Positions 1 to 12,606 of a DNA stretch of 33,289 nt are shown piece after piece. A model generated the notes under the pieces. That model did not search any database and was not told the DNA's origin. It saw only the letters and a list, made by a program, of their open reading frames with translations. Within the stretch, counting starts at the first letter, position 1; the number at the start of each line of letters is the position of its first letter. The stretch is from Welwitschia mirabilis. Lineage: Eukaryota > Gnetophyta > Gnetopsida > Welwitschiales. Position numbers and translations under genes: made by a program. The DNA lies in NCBI GenBank assembly GCA_051453625.1, contig JBOZIK010000001.1:250636977-250670265 (forward strand), read 5' to 3'.

Positions 1-369
1 GCTTTTAATAATATAATCAAGATAATGCTTCACATTTAATAATGAGAAAAAGAAATAAATAACATGTCTCCATAGTAAACATTCAGTTCAGCATTTACTT
101 TCAATTGTATAAGTAAATAAAAGATATCACTTCCACCACAAGAGAATATAAAAAACTTGGGTATGAACATTTAATCAAAAGGTATTCATATTACAACTTA
201 ATAATACTGCATTTTAAGAACATAGTAATTACCACAATTGGTGTTTCAAGTAATTTAATATTTTTTAAATATTTCATTAAAGATAAACATGCAAATTTTA
301 TAAGATAGTAAAAATGTGAATGTGATAGAAATTCTTATAATAAAGTTCATGCAAATAAAATTCTATTTA

Positions 370-1100
370 TATTCTATAATATCATGAGGATAAAGGAATC
401 TTATTGGATTTCTATGTTTTGCTTTAACTCATTAACAATTAAGGCATCTTAACAAAAATTCTGCTATATCGTTTTTTAGCCCTAACCATCAAAATTTTTA
501 TTTTATGTTTTAATACATTTTAGTCTCTCTAATAGGACTTGCTATAAGTGGATTATGAAATTAAAACATTATCTTATGTCTAATTCCATCTAAATCAATA
601 CTAAATTTCTTCAAATCTATTAATTTTTTCAATTGGTTCTTTAATTTTCAATAATTCTCATTCTTTTTTTATCTATTTAACATAATGGTAAGAATTTGGA
701 TTTAAATTTTCACGATTACTTTAAGATTATCTCTTCTACTAAGAGCATCTACAACTTTATTTCCCTTACATTCATGTTATAAAATCTCTAGATCAAAATT
801 ACGTAAAAATTTCGTCTATCCTATTTACCTAAGGTTTAAGTTTGGTTGAGTAAATATATATTTTAAACTCTTATGATCTATCTAGATTTGAAACTTTACA
901 TCATAGAGATAATGCTTTCACAAATTTAAAGCAAGAATTACTATAGTTAATTCAAGATTATGAATAAGATAACTTTTCTTATGAGTTTTAAGTTATCTTA
1001 ATCCATAAGATATTACTCTTTTATCTTGTTTAAGCATTACTTTAAACCTTTTCTATATGCATAATTATAAACTAAAAAAGTCTTTGAATCATTTGGCATT
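370..1100 (-). pseudogene. Gypsy RNase H and integrase H2C2 zinc-domain relic
   Basis: On the minus strand, 845-885 encodes DHKSLKYIFTQ, the hallmark end of the gypsy RNase H domain. It is preceded by HNLELTIVILALN (known form: HDLELAAVVFALK) and followed by the VVDALSRR tether near 740. Further left, about 430-560, the reading gives TKMYQNIK-like and KNDIAEFLLRCLNC followed by VKAKHRNP. This matches the CxxC half of the integrase HHCC zinc domain and its usual following VKAEH motif. Stops and frameshifts break the frame repeatedly; several fall where Gln or Trp codons are expected. The RNase H would degrade the RNA of the RNA:DNA hybrid and the integrase would insert the cDNA. Neither can be functional here. 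Confidence 0.85.
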
Positions 1101-1399
1101 ACTAAGATTAGAGTATTAGTTAAGAATTCTTTAAAATGATCAAATAACTATTAACAATTTTCTCTCCATTTGAAGTTTTTATTTTTCTTTATAAGGCTTT
1201 CTAAAGAAAAAACTATCTTACAAAAGTTGAAGATAAATCAACGATAGTACCCAGTAAGATAAAGAAAGCTTCTAACCATAGTAAAATTTGTAGGTAATGA
1301 TTATTTCATGATTTCTTGAACTTTATCTTGATACACTAATAAACCCTCTTTGGATATTACATGGAAATTCAATGGATTCCTTCCAAAAAAATAATTTTT

Positions 1400-2430
1400 C
1401 CATGTCGACATATAATTAGTGATTTTATAAAGTTTGTAATGCTAGTATTAAGAATTTCTCATGCTTTTCATAAGTCTTGAAATAAAAGAGAATATCATCA
1501 ATAAATACTATTACAATGAAATCAAGATGTAGTTGAAAGATATAATTCAAAAGACTCATAAATACTAGAAGGTAATAAGTTAAACTAAAATGCATAACAA
1601 TGAACTCATAATGCCCATAGCTAGTTCTAAATGTTGTTTTATAAATATTTTATTTCTTAATTTGAACCTAATGATATCCAGATTTTAGATCAACTTTTGA
1701 GAATATCTTGTCTTCCTTGAATTAATCAAAAATGTCATCAATTCTTATTAATGTATACTTGTACTTGATCGTAACCTTATTTATCTGTCTATAATTAATG
1801 CATAATATTAGTATTCCATTCTTCAGGTTTATAAATAATACATATACTTTTTGTAGTAATACACTAGGTTGAATGAAACCATTTTGTAAGAGTTCTTCAG
1901 GCTAAGTTTTTAATTCTTTCATTTGTATATGAGACATTCTATATGATGCCTTAGAAATTAGTTAGGTTCATGAGATCAATTCAATGGAAAACTCAACTTC
2001 TCAAAGTGGGGGAATTCCTAGTAATTATATTATAAATACATCAAGATATTCTTGGATTATTGATATATTTTTTTACTAAAGTTCCTAGCATATAATCTAG
2101 TAATCCTCTCATAATTTCTTTTTTCATATGCTTTGCATTTATTAAATTATTTACTATTGATTTGTGATAACCTTGAAAGATTAGTCTTTGGCCATGATTC
2201 ATCATTTCTACTTGATGCTCTTTACAATTTATAACTACTCTACCCTATATTAAGCAATTCATACCCAAAACAATGTTATACTTTCCTAAGTCAATAATAA
2301 TTTATTGTATTTGAAAATCTCCACCAATTATGAATAAGTACAATTTTGAACTTGCTAATTAACTTTGGACATGGACTCGTTTGCTAACTCTATGCATATC
2401 TCAATTGGAGTACAAAATAATTTTTCTCTT
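1400..2430 (-). pseudogene. Gypsy protease C-terminus and reverse transcriptase relic
   Basis: Minus-strand reading gives YNIVLGMNCL near 2.25-2.28 kb (family: DVILGMDWL, end of the aspartic protease). It continues through a SIDL...NPIS-like linker and GFIQPSV near 1.87 kb to the reverse transcriptase core. Recognisable RT blocks are [43 protein letters not shown] and the catalytic box FIDDIL (family: FLDDIL/YIDD) near 1.49-1.51 kb, followed by KTYEKHEKF. The blocks are in the right order and spacing for Ty3/gypsy. At least two stops sit where Gln is expected. The enzyme would copy element RNA into cDNA inside the virus-like particle. This copy is inactive. Confidence 0.9.
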
Positions 2431-2879
2431 ACAACAATTCTAAGAGATATAAAGTAATGTGTTTCTTTGTAATCAAATAAAATTTTTACTTCTTTATTGC
2501 CTTTTATAATAGAGCTTTAAAATTGCACTCCTTTATTATCTACTATTTCTTAAAGTCATCCTATTAATTAAGGAACACTTTTTATCCTTAAGGCTTTTCT
2601 AGTTGTTATCTAAAAAGGTATTTATTATATAATGAATATTATCTTATATTATTATTTCCTTTACAATGGTAGTATTAATATTTATTATAATGGTTTTGGT
2701 ACTAATACTGACTAGGAGTTTGCTAAAAGTTGAATCTTTAAAGTTGATAACTTACATAGCTTTGATTAAGAATATTCTAGTTTCTTTTAAATAGAGTTTG
2801 CTTTAGTTGATTAGAATTTTTGTTTTTACTATTACTTCTATGAGATTATTTTTATTGAAGTGCCAATTCTTATTTTAAT

Positions 2880-3450
2880 AAGACATTTGTAATTGATTTC
2901 CCTTAAGGATATGCCATCATGAAGGAATTCATTTCTTAATTTCTTATTATCTCTACCAATTTTGTTTTGTTATCTTTGCCTTTTCTATAGCCTCTGCTAG
3001 ACTCCTAGGTTACATGGATACTTTGATAGCAATAGAAGGAAGAAGACTATCAATAAAGATATTTTCTTTATCTCCTTTACCTATATGCATACAAATATAT
3101 ACTCAGATATGCTATGGTCACATTATAAGCTTGTCTTAGCTTCTAAAATTCTATAACCTTCTAATGAATATAGAACTTAGTGATGTAACTCTCCATAAAT
3201 GTGTGCTTAAATTTCCTTCATAAACATTCAAGATATCCTATTTGGTCATTTCTATTTTCCACCATAAATTAGCTTCTCCTTGTAACATATAAATAGTTAA
3301 ATAATTCCTTTCATATTCATCACATCCTAAGGTACTTATAACCTTTTTAATATCACTTAATCATGCTTCTTCTTTCTAAGGATGTAAACCTCCTACAAGC
3401 TTTGTTGGATTTAGCTTAATAAATGTTTAAATTAATTTTATCATACTCAC
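2880..3450 (-). pseudogene. Gypsy gag (retrotransposon capsid) relic
   Basis: The minus strand at about 3.25-3.40 kb reads FMGGLHPQKEEA, then a segment ending LGCDEYERNYLTIYMLQGEA, followed by WWK. This matches the plant gypsy gag capsid core, where the usual pattern is a Cys-Asp-Glu turn, then a TYMLQGEA-like helix followed by a double Trp. Sequence beyond it toward 2.88 kb looks like the rest of gag but is shifted and stopped, and I could not find a clear CCHC zinc knuckle. Gag would form the particle that packages element RNA. The position between the primer-binding site and the protease fits. Confidence 0.7.
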
Positions 3451-4145
3451 TTCCTTAGATTGATTAATATCATTATTTACTTATGGGTTTTGACCTTGAT
3501 TTACTATTTGTGATAGGAACTACATGAAGGTATTCATTAATGCTTCTAGATTAATGTTGAATGGGAGTTGATTTCCATCATTAGGTTGCTAATTCTCTTG
3601 TGAATTCTCTTGATGTTAATTACTTAGTACAACTAATCTAACATCAAAGTTTAATTAATGACGATGAGGCATCTAAAATAAAAGGAAATTTTTAGAGATT
3701 ACATTTGAAAAGAGGATAGATATTATTAAAGGTTAAACTTAAAAATATTTTTATAATCTTAGGAAGGACATAGTTATCATTATGAGGTGATGTGTTTTTA
3801 TTTATGTCTTAAAGTATATAATCAAGTTTATTCCTTTTCTTTATTTTTAATAGATAAGATTTACAAGGTATAAATATGGTGTTCACTTTAGAGTTATGTA
3901 ACCATATAATTTAGGATGAATAACTTGGTTGAATATTTGATTATTTTCATGGGTATCTAATTATAAGGTATTATGTATGTATTAATATATCTTACAAAAG
4001 TTAAGCTCTTTAAGAAATCATATGAGATCATTGTCCTAAATTCTTAAGATAGTTTTAATTATACTAAGTAATTATTGTCTACAACTATAAGATAATGGAG
4101 TCTTTAATGACTTGAATTCATCATCTTTCTTAGTTTGTTTAGAGA

Positions 4146-4385
4146 TTTAGAATTATCATAAATATAATTAGCATAATAATCATTTAGGGATTGGGATTAT
4201 AGTTAACCTTATGAANNNNNNNNNNNNNNNNNNNNNNNNNNNNNNNNNNNNNNNNNNNNNNNNNNNNNNNNNNNNNNNNNNNNNNNNNNNNNNNNNNNNN
4301 NNNNNNNNNNNNNNNTTTAGAATTATCATAAATATAATTAGCATAATAATCATTTAGGGATTGGGATTATAGTTAACCTTATGAA
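4146..4385. repeat. 70-bp direct duplication flanking a 100-N gap
   Basis: Bases 4146-4215 are repeated exactly at 4316-4385, on either side of the 100-N run at 4216-4315. A round-number gap with identical ends is the usual sign of two contigs that overlap but were scaffolded without merging. It lies in the leader of the gypsy element and is most likely an assembly product, not a real tandem repeat. Confidence 0.9.
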
Positions 4386-4488
4386 TACTTTGGTAATTAT
4401 GCCAAATATAATTAACTTTAGAATTATTAAGGTGGTAAGATTATCATTGGTTTAATCTTTATAATTATTGGGATTAATATGAATATAA

Positions 4489-4716
4489 TTTCATATATAT
4501 TTAGGAAGTAAAAAACCTATAGGTGTAATGAAATTATGACTATTAGAAGATANNNNNNNNNNNNNNNNNNNNNNNNNNNNNNNNNNNNNNNNNNNNNNNN
4601 NNNNNNNNNNNNNNNNNNNNNNNNNNNNNNNNNNNNNNNNNNNNNNNNNNNNTTTCATATATATTTATGAAGTAAAAAACCTATAGTTGTAATGAAATTA
4701 TGACTATTAGAAGATA
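4489..4716. repeat. 64-bp direct duplication flanking a second 100-N gap
   Basis: Bases 4489-4552 recur at 4653-4716 with two G/T differences, flanking the 100-N run 4553-4652. The arrangement is the same as at 4146-4385. The small differences could be read errors or two haplotypes. It should be treated as a probable assembly duplicate. Confidence 0.88.
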
Positions 4717-4963
4717 GGATTAAATTCGTGCTTATTTAGGGGTTAGAGTTATCTTAAAATCTAAATATTATCAAGAATACAAATAGTTTTATTCATGGTT
4801 TAAGATTATTAGGGATATAACTGAGTTTATAGCTATTATGAATTAAGGTTATTATGGTGACAAATAATTTATAATTATTAAGGAGAAATATTATTAAAAA
4901 TGTAATTTGGTTTATATTTTTATAAATTTATAAGTGCTTAACATAAGTATTATTTAACTTGAT

Positions 4964-4980
4964 TTAGAGTTCTAATACCA
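4964..4980 (-). other. Primer-binding site of the gypsy element
   Basis: The reverse complement reads TGGTATTAGAACTCTAA. The known plant consensus complementary to the 3' end of initiator Met-tRNA is TGGTATCAGAGC, so the first ten bases match with one C-to-T change. It lies three bases inside the putative LTR end (minus-strand ...GGGTGTCACA), the normal spacing for a plant LTR element. Confidence 0.75.
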
Positions 4981-4983
4981 GTT

Positions 4984-7300
4984 TGTGACACCCTTTATTC
5001 TCTTATCCTAATTAAGAACTGTATTTATTTATCCTTTTTTCTTTCCTTCTTCTTTAATATTATTATTTAATAGACACAGTAGAACCTAGAATCAAATTTT
5101 ACTTATTCCTTTATTAGCATTTTATATTTTAAGAAAAATAAATCATATTAATATTATATATTTACTTATAATTAGTTTCTAGATTATTTTTAAATAATAG
5201 TGATGTCATAAGTTTGTGTCCTTCATTTCTTCCTAGTTTTTCATGACATTAAAAAAAATCTTGTTAATAGTTGAGAAGACGTAAAGTTGTTATAAACATA
5301 CATGGATAAGTTTAATAATAATACCTAACCAATATAATAGGAGGTTGTAACTCTAATTAATGGCATTCCAACTCAATATCTAGCTACACTTCATACGTGA
5401 GTTGATAATACTTTAAGTTCTAAACTATACAAACATCATTAAACTTAATTCTATAGGCTTACACTTCATCTCAATATACCCCCAATATAAGTGACAAGGG
5501 TACATGAGGTGGATGCATGCTTACAAATGACCTCTGCTTCCTTAAATCATCTTTGGATGGTATAATAAGATTCATCAATACGAAGAGCTTAAAATATTAA
5601 TTTTAGAGTAAGTTCATACATGAGAAAGGTAGGAGAGTAATGATCAAATCCAGTTACAAAAGCATATTATAAACAACCCAAAAAAATATAATGCAACCCC
5701 ACCTTGGTGATAAAATACAAGTGTGCGAATGAACATTATTAAAATTATCTTGATTTAGTTCTATTTGATGAATATACCACTTAAGTGTATGCATATAACT
5801 CTAACTAATGTGTATATTTAATGAATTATTTACCTAGTTATAATAATTCTAATCATTATTAAGTTTATTTTATGGAAAAAACCATAAAAAGAAGACAAGC
5901 ATATAAAAACATATCTATGTTTAAGATTAAAATAATGAAAATCTAGATAAAGAAAATATTCTTTTTTTATATCTAAATAAAGGAAATTTTTTTTTCTTTT
6001 TTTCTTTCAATGATAAAAATATTTAAAATTGTCAAATTACATCTTAATAATGTACTTAAAGAAACTAAAACTTACCTAGATCTATGCCAATCCTAGAAAC
6101 ATTTTTTCATGCTTATTTGCCAATTTTCATGGATTAGTGTAAAGAAGGTAAATAAAAGGAATTATATCTCAAACATAATTATTGAGGTATAAATCTTTAT
6201 TCAATTTCCTACAACTTAGGATGCTCAAGTTTACAAATATCTTAACAGATAGTTATAGAAACATAAATTACTTATATAGTATTTTTTGCATTTATTTTTT
6301 TATGTATTTAATAAACAATCTTTTTAAAAATCACTGCTATTAGAAAAATTATTGTTTTTACATTTTTGTATTTATAACACAATCCTAGACTTATAGAAAA
6401 CATTTCACTAGTTTATACCTACTAATTAATAAGCTACGATACTTTTATCCTATGCCTCTATTCTGGAACTTTAAATTTCACCATAACAAAAATATTATAA
6501 GTTTCTACAACTAATTAAGCAATAACATAGATCATTAAAATAAAGGATATACTAGTTAATTATTTATAGAACATCTTAACTAGATTAGTAATTCAAATCA
6601 TTGTACAAAAAAAAATCAAATCAATTAAAAAATAAACATTTACTATAAGCCTTAGGATTTTTATCAATGGATACTAGCCTAAAGAGATTTTTGAGGATCA
6701 CACTTTGCCCTTATTAAGATGAACATAGTACATAATAGGTAAAAATATAATATTAAAATAAATGTGGATACCCAATTTCTTTTTTGTTTTTTTTTGGGTT
6801 ATAGTAATCCGTCTAGTCACTTGACCAAATCATCTATTAGTAACCTCAATTACCAAGCACAAGAGATCCCTCATATCTCCCTAGCGTCTTAATCAGAGCT
6901 AATGGGAGCAAATAATATTTATAACATAGTTACATAAAAATCATAAATAATTCTCTAATGCAATATTACATCATTCCACTATAATCTTAAAAAGAAATCA
7001 TATGGACAATAAGAGTAAAGAGCTTACTGAAGGAAATTAGTAAGTCCTTGATAATTAAAGATTGATGAAGACTCAAGCTTCATAAGCAAAAGAATAAAAG
7101 AAATAAAGAGAAAAGAATAAAAAACACTTGTATGAAAAAATAAAAAGGAAAGTATCTCCTTTTACAAAAGATAAAAGGATCTCTATATATAGATAAACAA
7201 AGGCACATAACTTAAGATCATAAAATCACAGGATTTAGCATTGATAAGTGGGATGACTAATAAGTGACATTTGAGTATAAAAAGAGATTATATTTATAGC
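4984..7300 (-). repeat. Probable 5' LTR of the gypsy element; outer boundary not determined
   Basis: The plus strand begins TGTGACACCC at 4984, directly outside the primer-binding site, so the minus-strand LTR must end here with ...TGTCACA. From this point rightward the sequence is non-coding and AT-rich. A TATATATAG run lies near 7180-7190 and could serve a minus-strand transcript, but at 2.2 kb from the LTR end it would imply an unusually long LTR. I could not compare it with the other LTR, which lies outside the window. The right boundary given is only a guess. No gene is visible here. Confidence 0.4.
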
Positions 7301-10300
7301 TCATGCACATAACTAGAATGAGTAATGGTCTTCCTTTAATTATGAAGGTTAATTAAATGCATCATTTCCTCATGCTAGCTCCTTTTTAGTCCTTCATAGT
7401 TTCATAAGTAATTTTAATTTATTTAAGACATGCATCAAAAAAATAAATGCACAAATATCAAAATTTTCATGTAAATAATGAGACAAACTCTTTAATTCTA
7501 ATGAATAAAAGAATGAGTATGCTATGAACCAAGTTCCTTTACACATCTCAACAACATAAAAGTCATGGCAGAGTAAACTACTCATTTGTCATTCTTGGTT
7601 TTAGGTAAGAATGCATGTACTTGTTTAAATGCTCATTTATTTCAAGATGCATAAAATATATCAATCACATAATATAAAGAAAAAATATTTATTCATAATA
7701 TAGTACACCTATCACATTTACTAAGAATTTAAATAAGTAAATAAGATGCAAAAGTTATTATGTCCTCTTAAAATTTTTAATCGTTTAGTTTTTTCATGTG
7801 ATTCTAATTCCTCACATAATGGGATTATCTAATCTTAAATGTTTAAATAGATTTTGTAATAAAACCTTTCTAACATAACGTTTATCATTTTCAAGGTAAA
7901 TTATGAAAATTACAAACTAATACTAACTTAAAATCACATCTTATTTTTACAAGGCCTTTAAATAAGGATAATTAATCATTTACTTAAAATCTTAATATAC
8001 TTAATATTTAAGTAAATAAGGTTATGAAACACGAGATATGATACTAATACATGCCTTCTCTATCACATTCATTAATAATATCTTTTGTAAAATAATTAAG
8101 CTTTAGATATAACTTTGTTAAGGCTTCCCTCTTTCTATGTATCTTTTTCATTATTATAACAAACACTCTTAGGCCTATTTGTAAAACTCATAGAGTTAAA
8201 TACACTAAAAGTAATAGCTCTACCTAGAGATAAAAAAGATCTTTTTCATAATTAGTTTGATGATGATGTGTTTCTCTCTCTTAATAAGGAAAGAATAATT
8301 TTGACACTATATTGAACTATATTAATACTTGTTATAGATCTTTACAAGATAAAATTAATTAGCATAAAACCTGTAATTTTAGATCTATTTTTTTAAGATG
8401 TTTAAGGACTTATAATTTTATCATCAAATTTTTTTCTCTCATAGATGTGATTCCTATTTTATAAATTCCATTTGGTTTAATTTTCACTCCTCTCACTTTA
8501 TGGCATAAAGTGGGAAAAAAGGTTGAATATAAGATCTTAAAGTAGGCCTTTAAACCTTGTTTGTAGTAGGGATATTTATAGTAGTTAATCATATTTTAAT
8601 CTTTATCCACATTTACTATTTCTCCTTCATGGATTTTTCTAAATCTTTTTTCTAAAGAGTTAATAGCATTCTAAGAAACTTCTTTTAGGGAGATGTAGAT
8701 AATCAAAAGACTTTCATCAATTGGTCTAGAGTACCTATCTTTTAAGTAAGAAAAACATTTATCTAGGCTTTCCTCTATTAAATAGTAGAGCATTCTCTTA
8801 GATTCAAAATGAGTTGAATGTTTGTTAAAGGAAAATTTATAAGATCCTTTTTAAGAATAACATTTTAGCTATAGGAAAAGTTTCAAGATGAAAAAATAGC
8901 CCTTGGATCATTGGGTTCTTAGTGGAGGAATGAAGAAAGTAAGAGGTTCTTATTTCTCTAAACAAATTTAGCATAACTGGAATAAATTGTAATGATTCCT
9001 TTAATGGAAGCCCACTTACTAAAGTTTGAAGAATCTAATGCAACATTTAGTTTAGTGGATTCCTATTCTTGAATGACATTCTAACTACTTAACTGAAGAT
9101 TTTGTAAACAAAGCCAATAATTTTATAAATCATAATCATCTACATATTGGTTAATTATTCTCTAACTAAAATGCAAATTTAGCCATTTGTTAACATCAGA
9201 TCAAGGTTAAATGGGGTTTTTAAATGAAATACATCCCATCTTGAAACATATTGAGGGAACTTTCTCTCACTTCAATGCCCCTTAAGCATGGAGTGGATTT
9301 TGTGGCATGAAGAGTGAATTTAGCTTAATGGCTCTTATTTAAGTTTTCTTAATCATATCTAAAGCTAAGTATTGGTTTCAATTAAGAAATTATACTATTA
9401 TTCTTTAAAGATAGTATGTAATGTTCAATTAGAGGATATTGAACAGTTGAAAGAGTTTTGATTGAAATGGAGTCTAAGTTCCCTCTAGAGCATCAATTCT
9501 TATTTTTCTTCTTTCATTCATCAAACTCTACCCATTAGTAAATAATCCACAATGTGGATGTTTCTTAGGGAATTATGTTTGGCTTGGTGTTGTTCTCTAA
9601 GAATTTTCTATCATAAGCTTGTTGTATCTCCCTTTTGCATTCTCAATGATGATAATACTATTCATTCTTTTTAAAAAGCCTAAAGAATCCTTCTTTTGGA
9701 GACCATCCTCTTTCTTTGAAGATACAAGCTTAAAGCTAGCTAGCAGAATGTGAATTTGACTTTGGCATAAAGTTCTCTAGTGTAAATTCAATTCAACTTC
9801 AGTATGATATGATAGGTTCTAAATACGTTATTATCTTCTTAATGGGATAATGTTGTTAACCTAGCAAAGCCTACTATGCACTTGTTTTTTTTTTTCTTTT
9901 GGAAATCACCCTTTGATTTATGATTTTCCTATGCTTTATTTGATTAGAAGTGTCTTGGAGGATCATTTTGTGGTCTATAGGCTCTATCAATTTATTTTGG
10001 CTTCTTCTCTCTATTTCCTATTCACTTTAGACTTAGTCATTTTAAAATGTGAGATTTCATTTTACTTTAACAAAGAAAATACATTTGAATTTTTCCATTA
10101 TTTACATTATAGCTCTTTCTATTGTCATGTTGATAAAGAGACCAATTATTTCTATTTGGGTTTCCTCCATCTTTCTAGATTAGCTTATTTAATGAATCAA
10201 AAACTAGCTCTTAGTCTTTGGGAGATTGTATAATTCACTAAGCATTAGAGGAAAGTCTAATTTCTAATGTTCATTCATATCAATGACTAAAGGAGTTAAG

Positions 10301-12600
10301 GAAGGGGAATGAAGGACATGACGGTTGCTTAAGTAATAATTCTTTAATATTGTGGAACCCAAAAGCTCTGGTTTAGAAGAGAATTATCCCATGTTTTTTA
10401 ACTAAAAAGTTCTGGATTGAAGGAGGAAACACCTCCCTTTCATCATAATAATTTTGTACATATTTTGAAACATTTAATCTTTGGTTCTGATATCTATCTT
10501 TTATTTTTATTTTCTATAATCTCATCAAAGGACTTATCATGTCTTTCATCCTTCAAAGTCCTACTCTCACATCTTTCTTAAGTTATCTCATTGATCAAGA
10601 TCATTTTTAAAATATTTTAATAACTTTGAAGAAATTCATGTACTTGCTTTACTAGAATTAGAAGATGATAATGATGAGTTAAAGGATGTGGAATATAGTA
10701 AGGAAAGTTACCAAATTCATAGCCTAAAGGATGATGAAGATACCCTTTGTGAAATCCTTCCAAAGTTGTGCCACCTCTATGAAATGAAGGAAGAAAAATT
10801 ATAAACTTGTAGAGAGATCACAAAATTTAGGATGTATTATGGACCTTCAATCTTTCTCACATCTTGTCATTTCTATGTCTTGTAAAAGAAGTTCACAAAA
10901 ACCTATCTAAAAGTTTACAAGATTTGTCGTAATATAATTTATATGTCTTTCGAATGAAAAACAAGACTCGGAGATGTGGTACATGTTCAATAGAAATATA
11001 TGGAATTTTTTTAAATGTTTAAAAAATTAATATAATATAAATGAAAATAACAAATATAATAGTTTTAATAATTTGGATAAAAGTATAGGGAATTATTGGA
11101 GAAAAATTTGATAGAGTTTAATAATATGATTTTTCATGTAATAGGGGAAGAAAATCTCAAGAAACATTTCAAGATTCAAAATCCAAAACATATGAATAGT
11201 AAGAAAAATTTAAACCCAAAATAGTTGTATCCCATTAATTCAATGACCACCACTTGGCTAATATGGCTTTTGCAAAATTTCCATATTGTTTATGAGGTAA
11301 TTGATGAGATGTTTTATGAGTAATTTGTATATTGATTTCATAAGATACTGAAAATTAAAAACATAAAAACAAAGTGAATGTAGGATATGCTTTTCTAAGA
11401 ACATAAATAAGGAATTTAATTGTGTCAAAAGAAAAAAGTTTTGTTTTTCTAGTTTGTTTTCAAATTCTCATTTGAATAGAACTTAACAAAGAATTCTATG
11501 CATAAGGCAACTAAATTATTTTGAATTTCTTCTCCTTTTAAGTATATCTTTTATACTAAATGATAATAATTAAATAATTTACATAACCTTTTTATTGAAA
11601 TAAGGATATTGATTTCATTGAGAACTTTCATTAGTAATAGATATAGGTAATCTTTAACTTACTTAGCCTTGCATCTCATTACTTAACCTTGAAGCTTCAT
11701 GAAAGATTATTCTACTTGCATGTTTCATACAAATATTGATTATTACTAAAATAGACATACATAATTATGACCAAAATAGTTAGATAAAAATCAATAATAA
11801 GCCTTTTTAGTGTTATCATTTGAGAAATAAAAAGGTCAATATTCTTAAAAATAGATTACTTTACAAATATGACAATGTAATACTATAGAAAATGGAATAG
11901 CATTATTTACTTTATTAAACGAAAATAACTTTGTTTCATTATGTAACACTAAAGTCCTCAAAAGTATCAAAGTCAAAGTTTTAACCATTTAGAAACAGAA
12001 AGTGATAATCCATCAATAAATAATTTATTTTAAATTTGTGAATTGTTATTATAATCTAGTGTGACGTTTTCACTATCAACGCTATTTCATACTTCTTTTA
12101 AAAGTACTTAGTAAATATTAATAAATATAAGTAATCTCACAAGTTACCTTATATTTATGAAGATATTTCATGATACAGCCAATTATTATAATTCCTATTA
12201 AAACACTTGGGAAACTCTTGTTTTAATAAGTTATTGCATGTGACATGTATTTTTTAATAAATTATTTTATTTTATGAGACCAGAGATCTTTCAAAATGTA
12301 ATAAAAATGTTTGAGAAACATGGAACTTTCCAAAGATGGTTTTTTCTCTTTTTTTTGTTTTGATATTTTGAAAGAAAATTTTCAAAGTATAAAGTTCATA
12401 GTTTAATATTACATTTGTTGACATTTTTATGTAGGTCTCTTAAAATGGTAAGCATTTCAAGTTCTCTAACCACTTTACATGTTCTTTGAAAATTATTAAA
12501 ATTATGTTCTAGAATTAGACTTGTAGAATCTATCGGACATCATTAACGTACTTGTTAAAAAATTTTAAGGTAAATTCAATAAAATTATCATAGAGCAATG
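7300..12600. other. AT-rich region without a recognised gene
   Basis: Only short open frames occur: about 60 codons on the minus strand at 7394-7585 and 8410-8592, and 106 codons on the plus strand at 9913-10233. Their composition is what AT-rich non-coding DNA gives (rich in F, L, Y, I, K) and I recognise no motif in them. One acidic stretch of about 60 codons at about 10620-10801 (plus) looks more protein-like and is noted under findings. The region is probably decayed transposon or intergenic DNA. I see no LTR pair, tRNA or other RNA gene. Confidence 0.5.
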
Positions 12601-12606
12601 CTCCAT

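Larger units (their letters stand above)
1..4983 (-). mobile_element. Degenerate Ty3/gypsy LTR retrotransposon, internal region, truncated by window start
   Basis: Read on the minus strand from right to left, this stretch shows the ordered parts of a Ty3/gypsy polyprotein: primer-binding site (4964-4980), gag (about 2.9-3.45 kb), protease end and reverse transcriptase (about 1.4-2.4 kb), RNase H (about 0.74-1.1 kb) and the integrase zinc domain (about 0.37-0.6 kb). RT before RNase H before integrase is the gypsy order and differs from Copia. Every domain is interrupted by stops and frame changes, so the element is dead. The integrase core, any chromodomain and the 3' LTR lie left of the window. 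Two 100-N gaps (4216-4315, 4553-4652) with duplicated flanks lie in the untranslated leader between the primer site and gag. I cannot name the lineage. Confidence 0.85.

Noticed and set aside
7394-7585. 63-codon minus-strand frame as a small gene
   Set aside because: Composition is typical of AT-rich random sequence and no motif, promoter or relative is recognised.
9913-10233. 106-codon plus-strand frame as a membrane protein gene
   Set aside because: It is rich in F, Y and L as expected from T-rich DNA, with no coherent transmembrane pattern or known domain. I cannot exclude an element relic.
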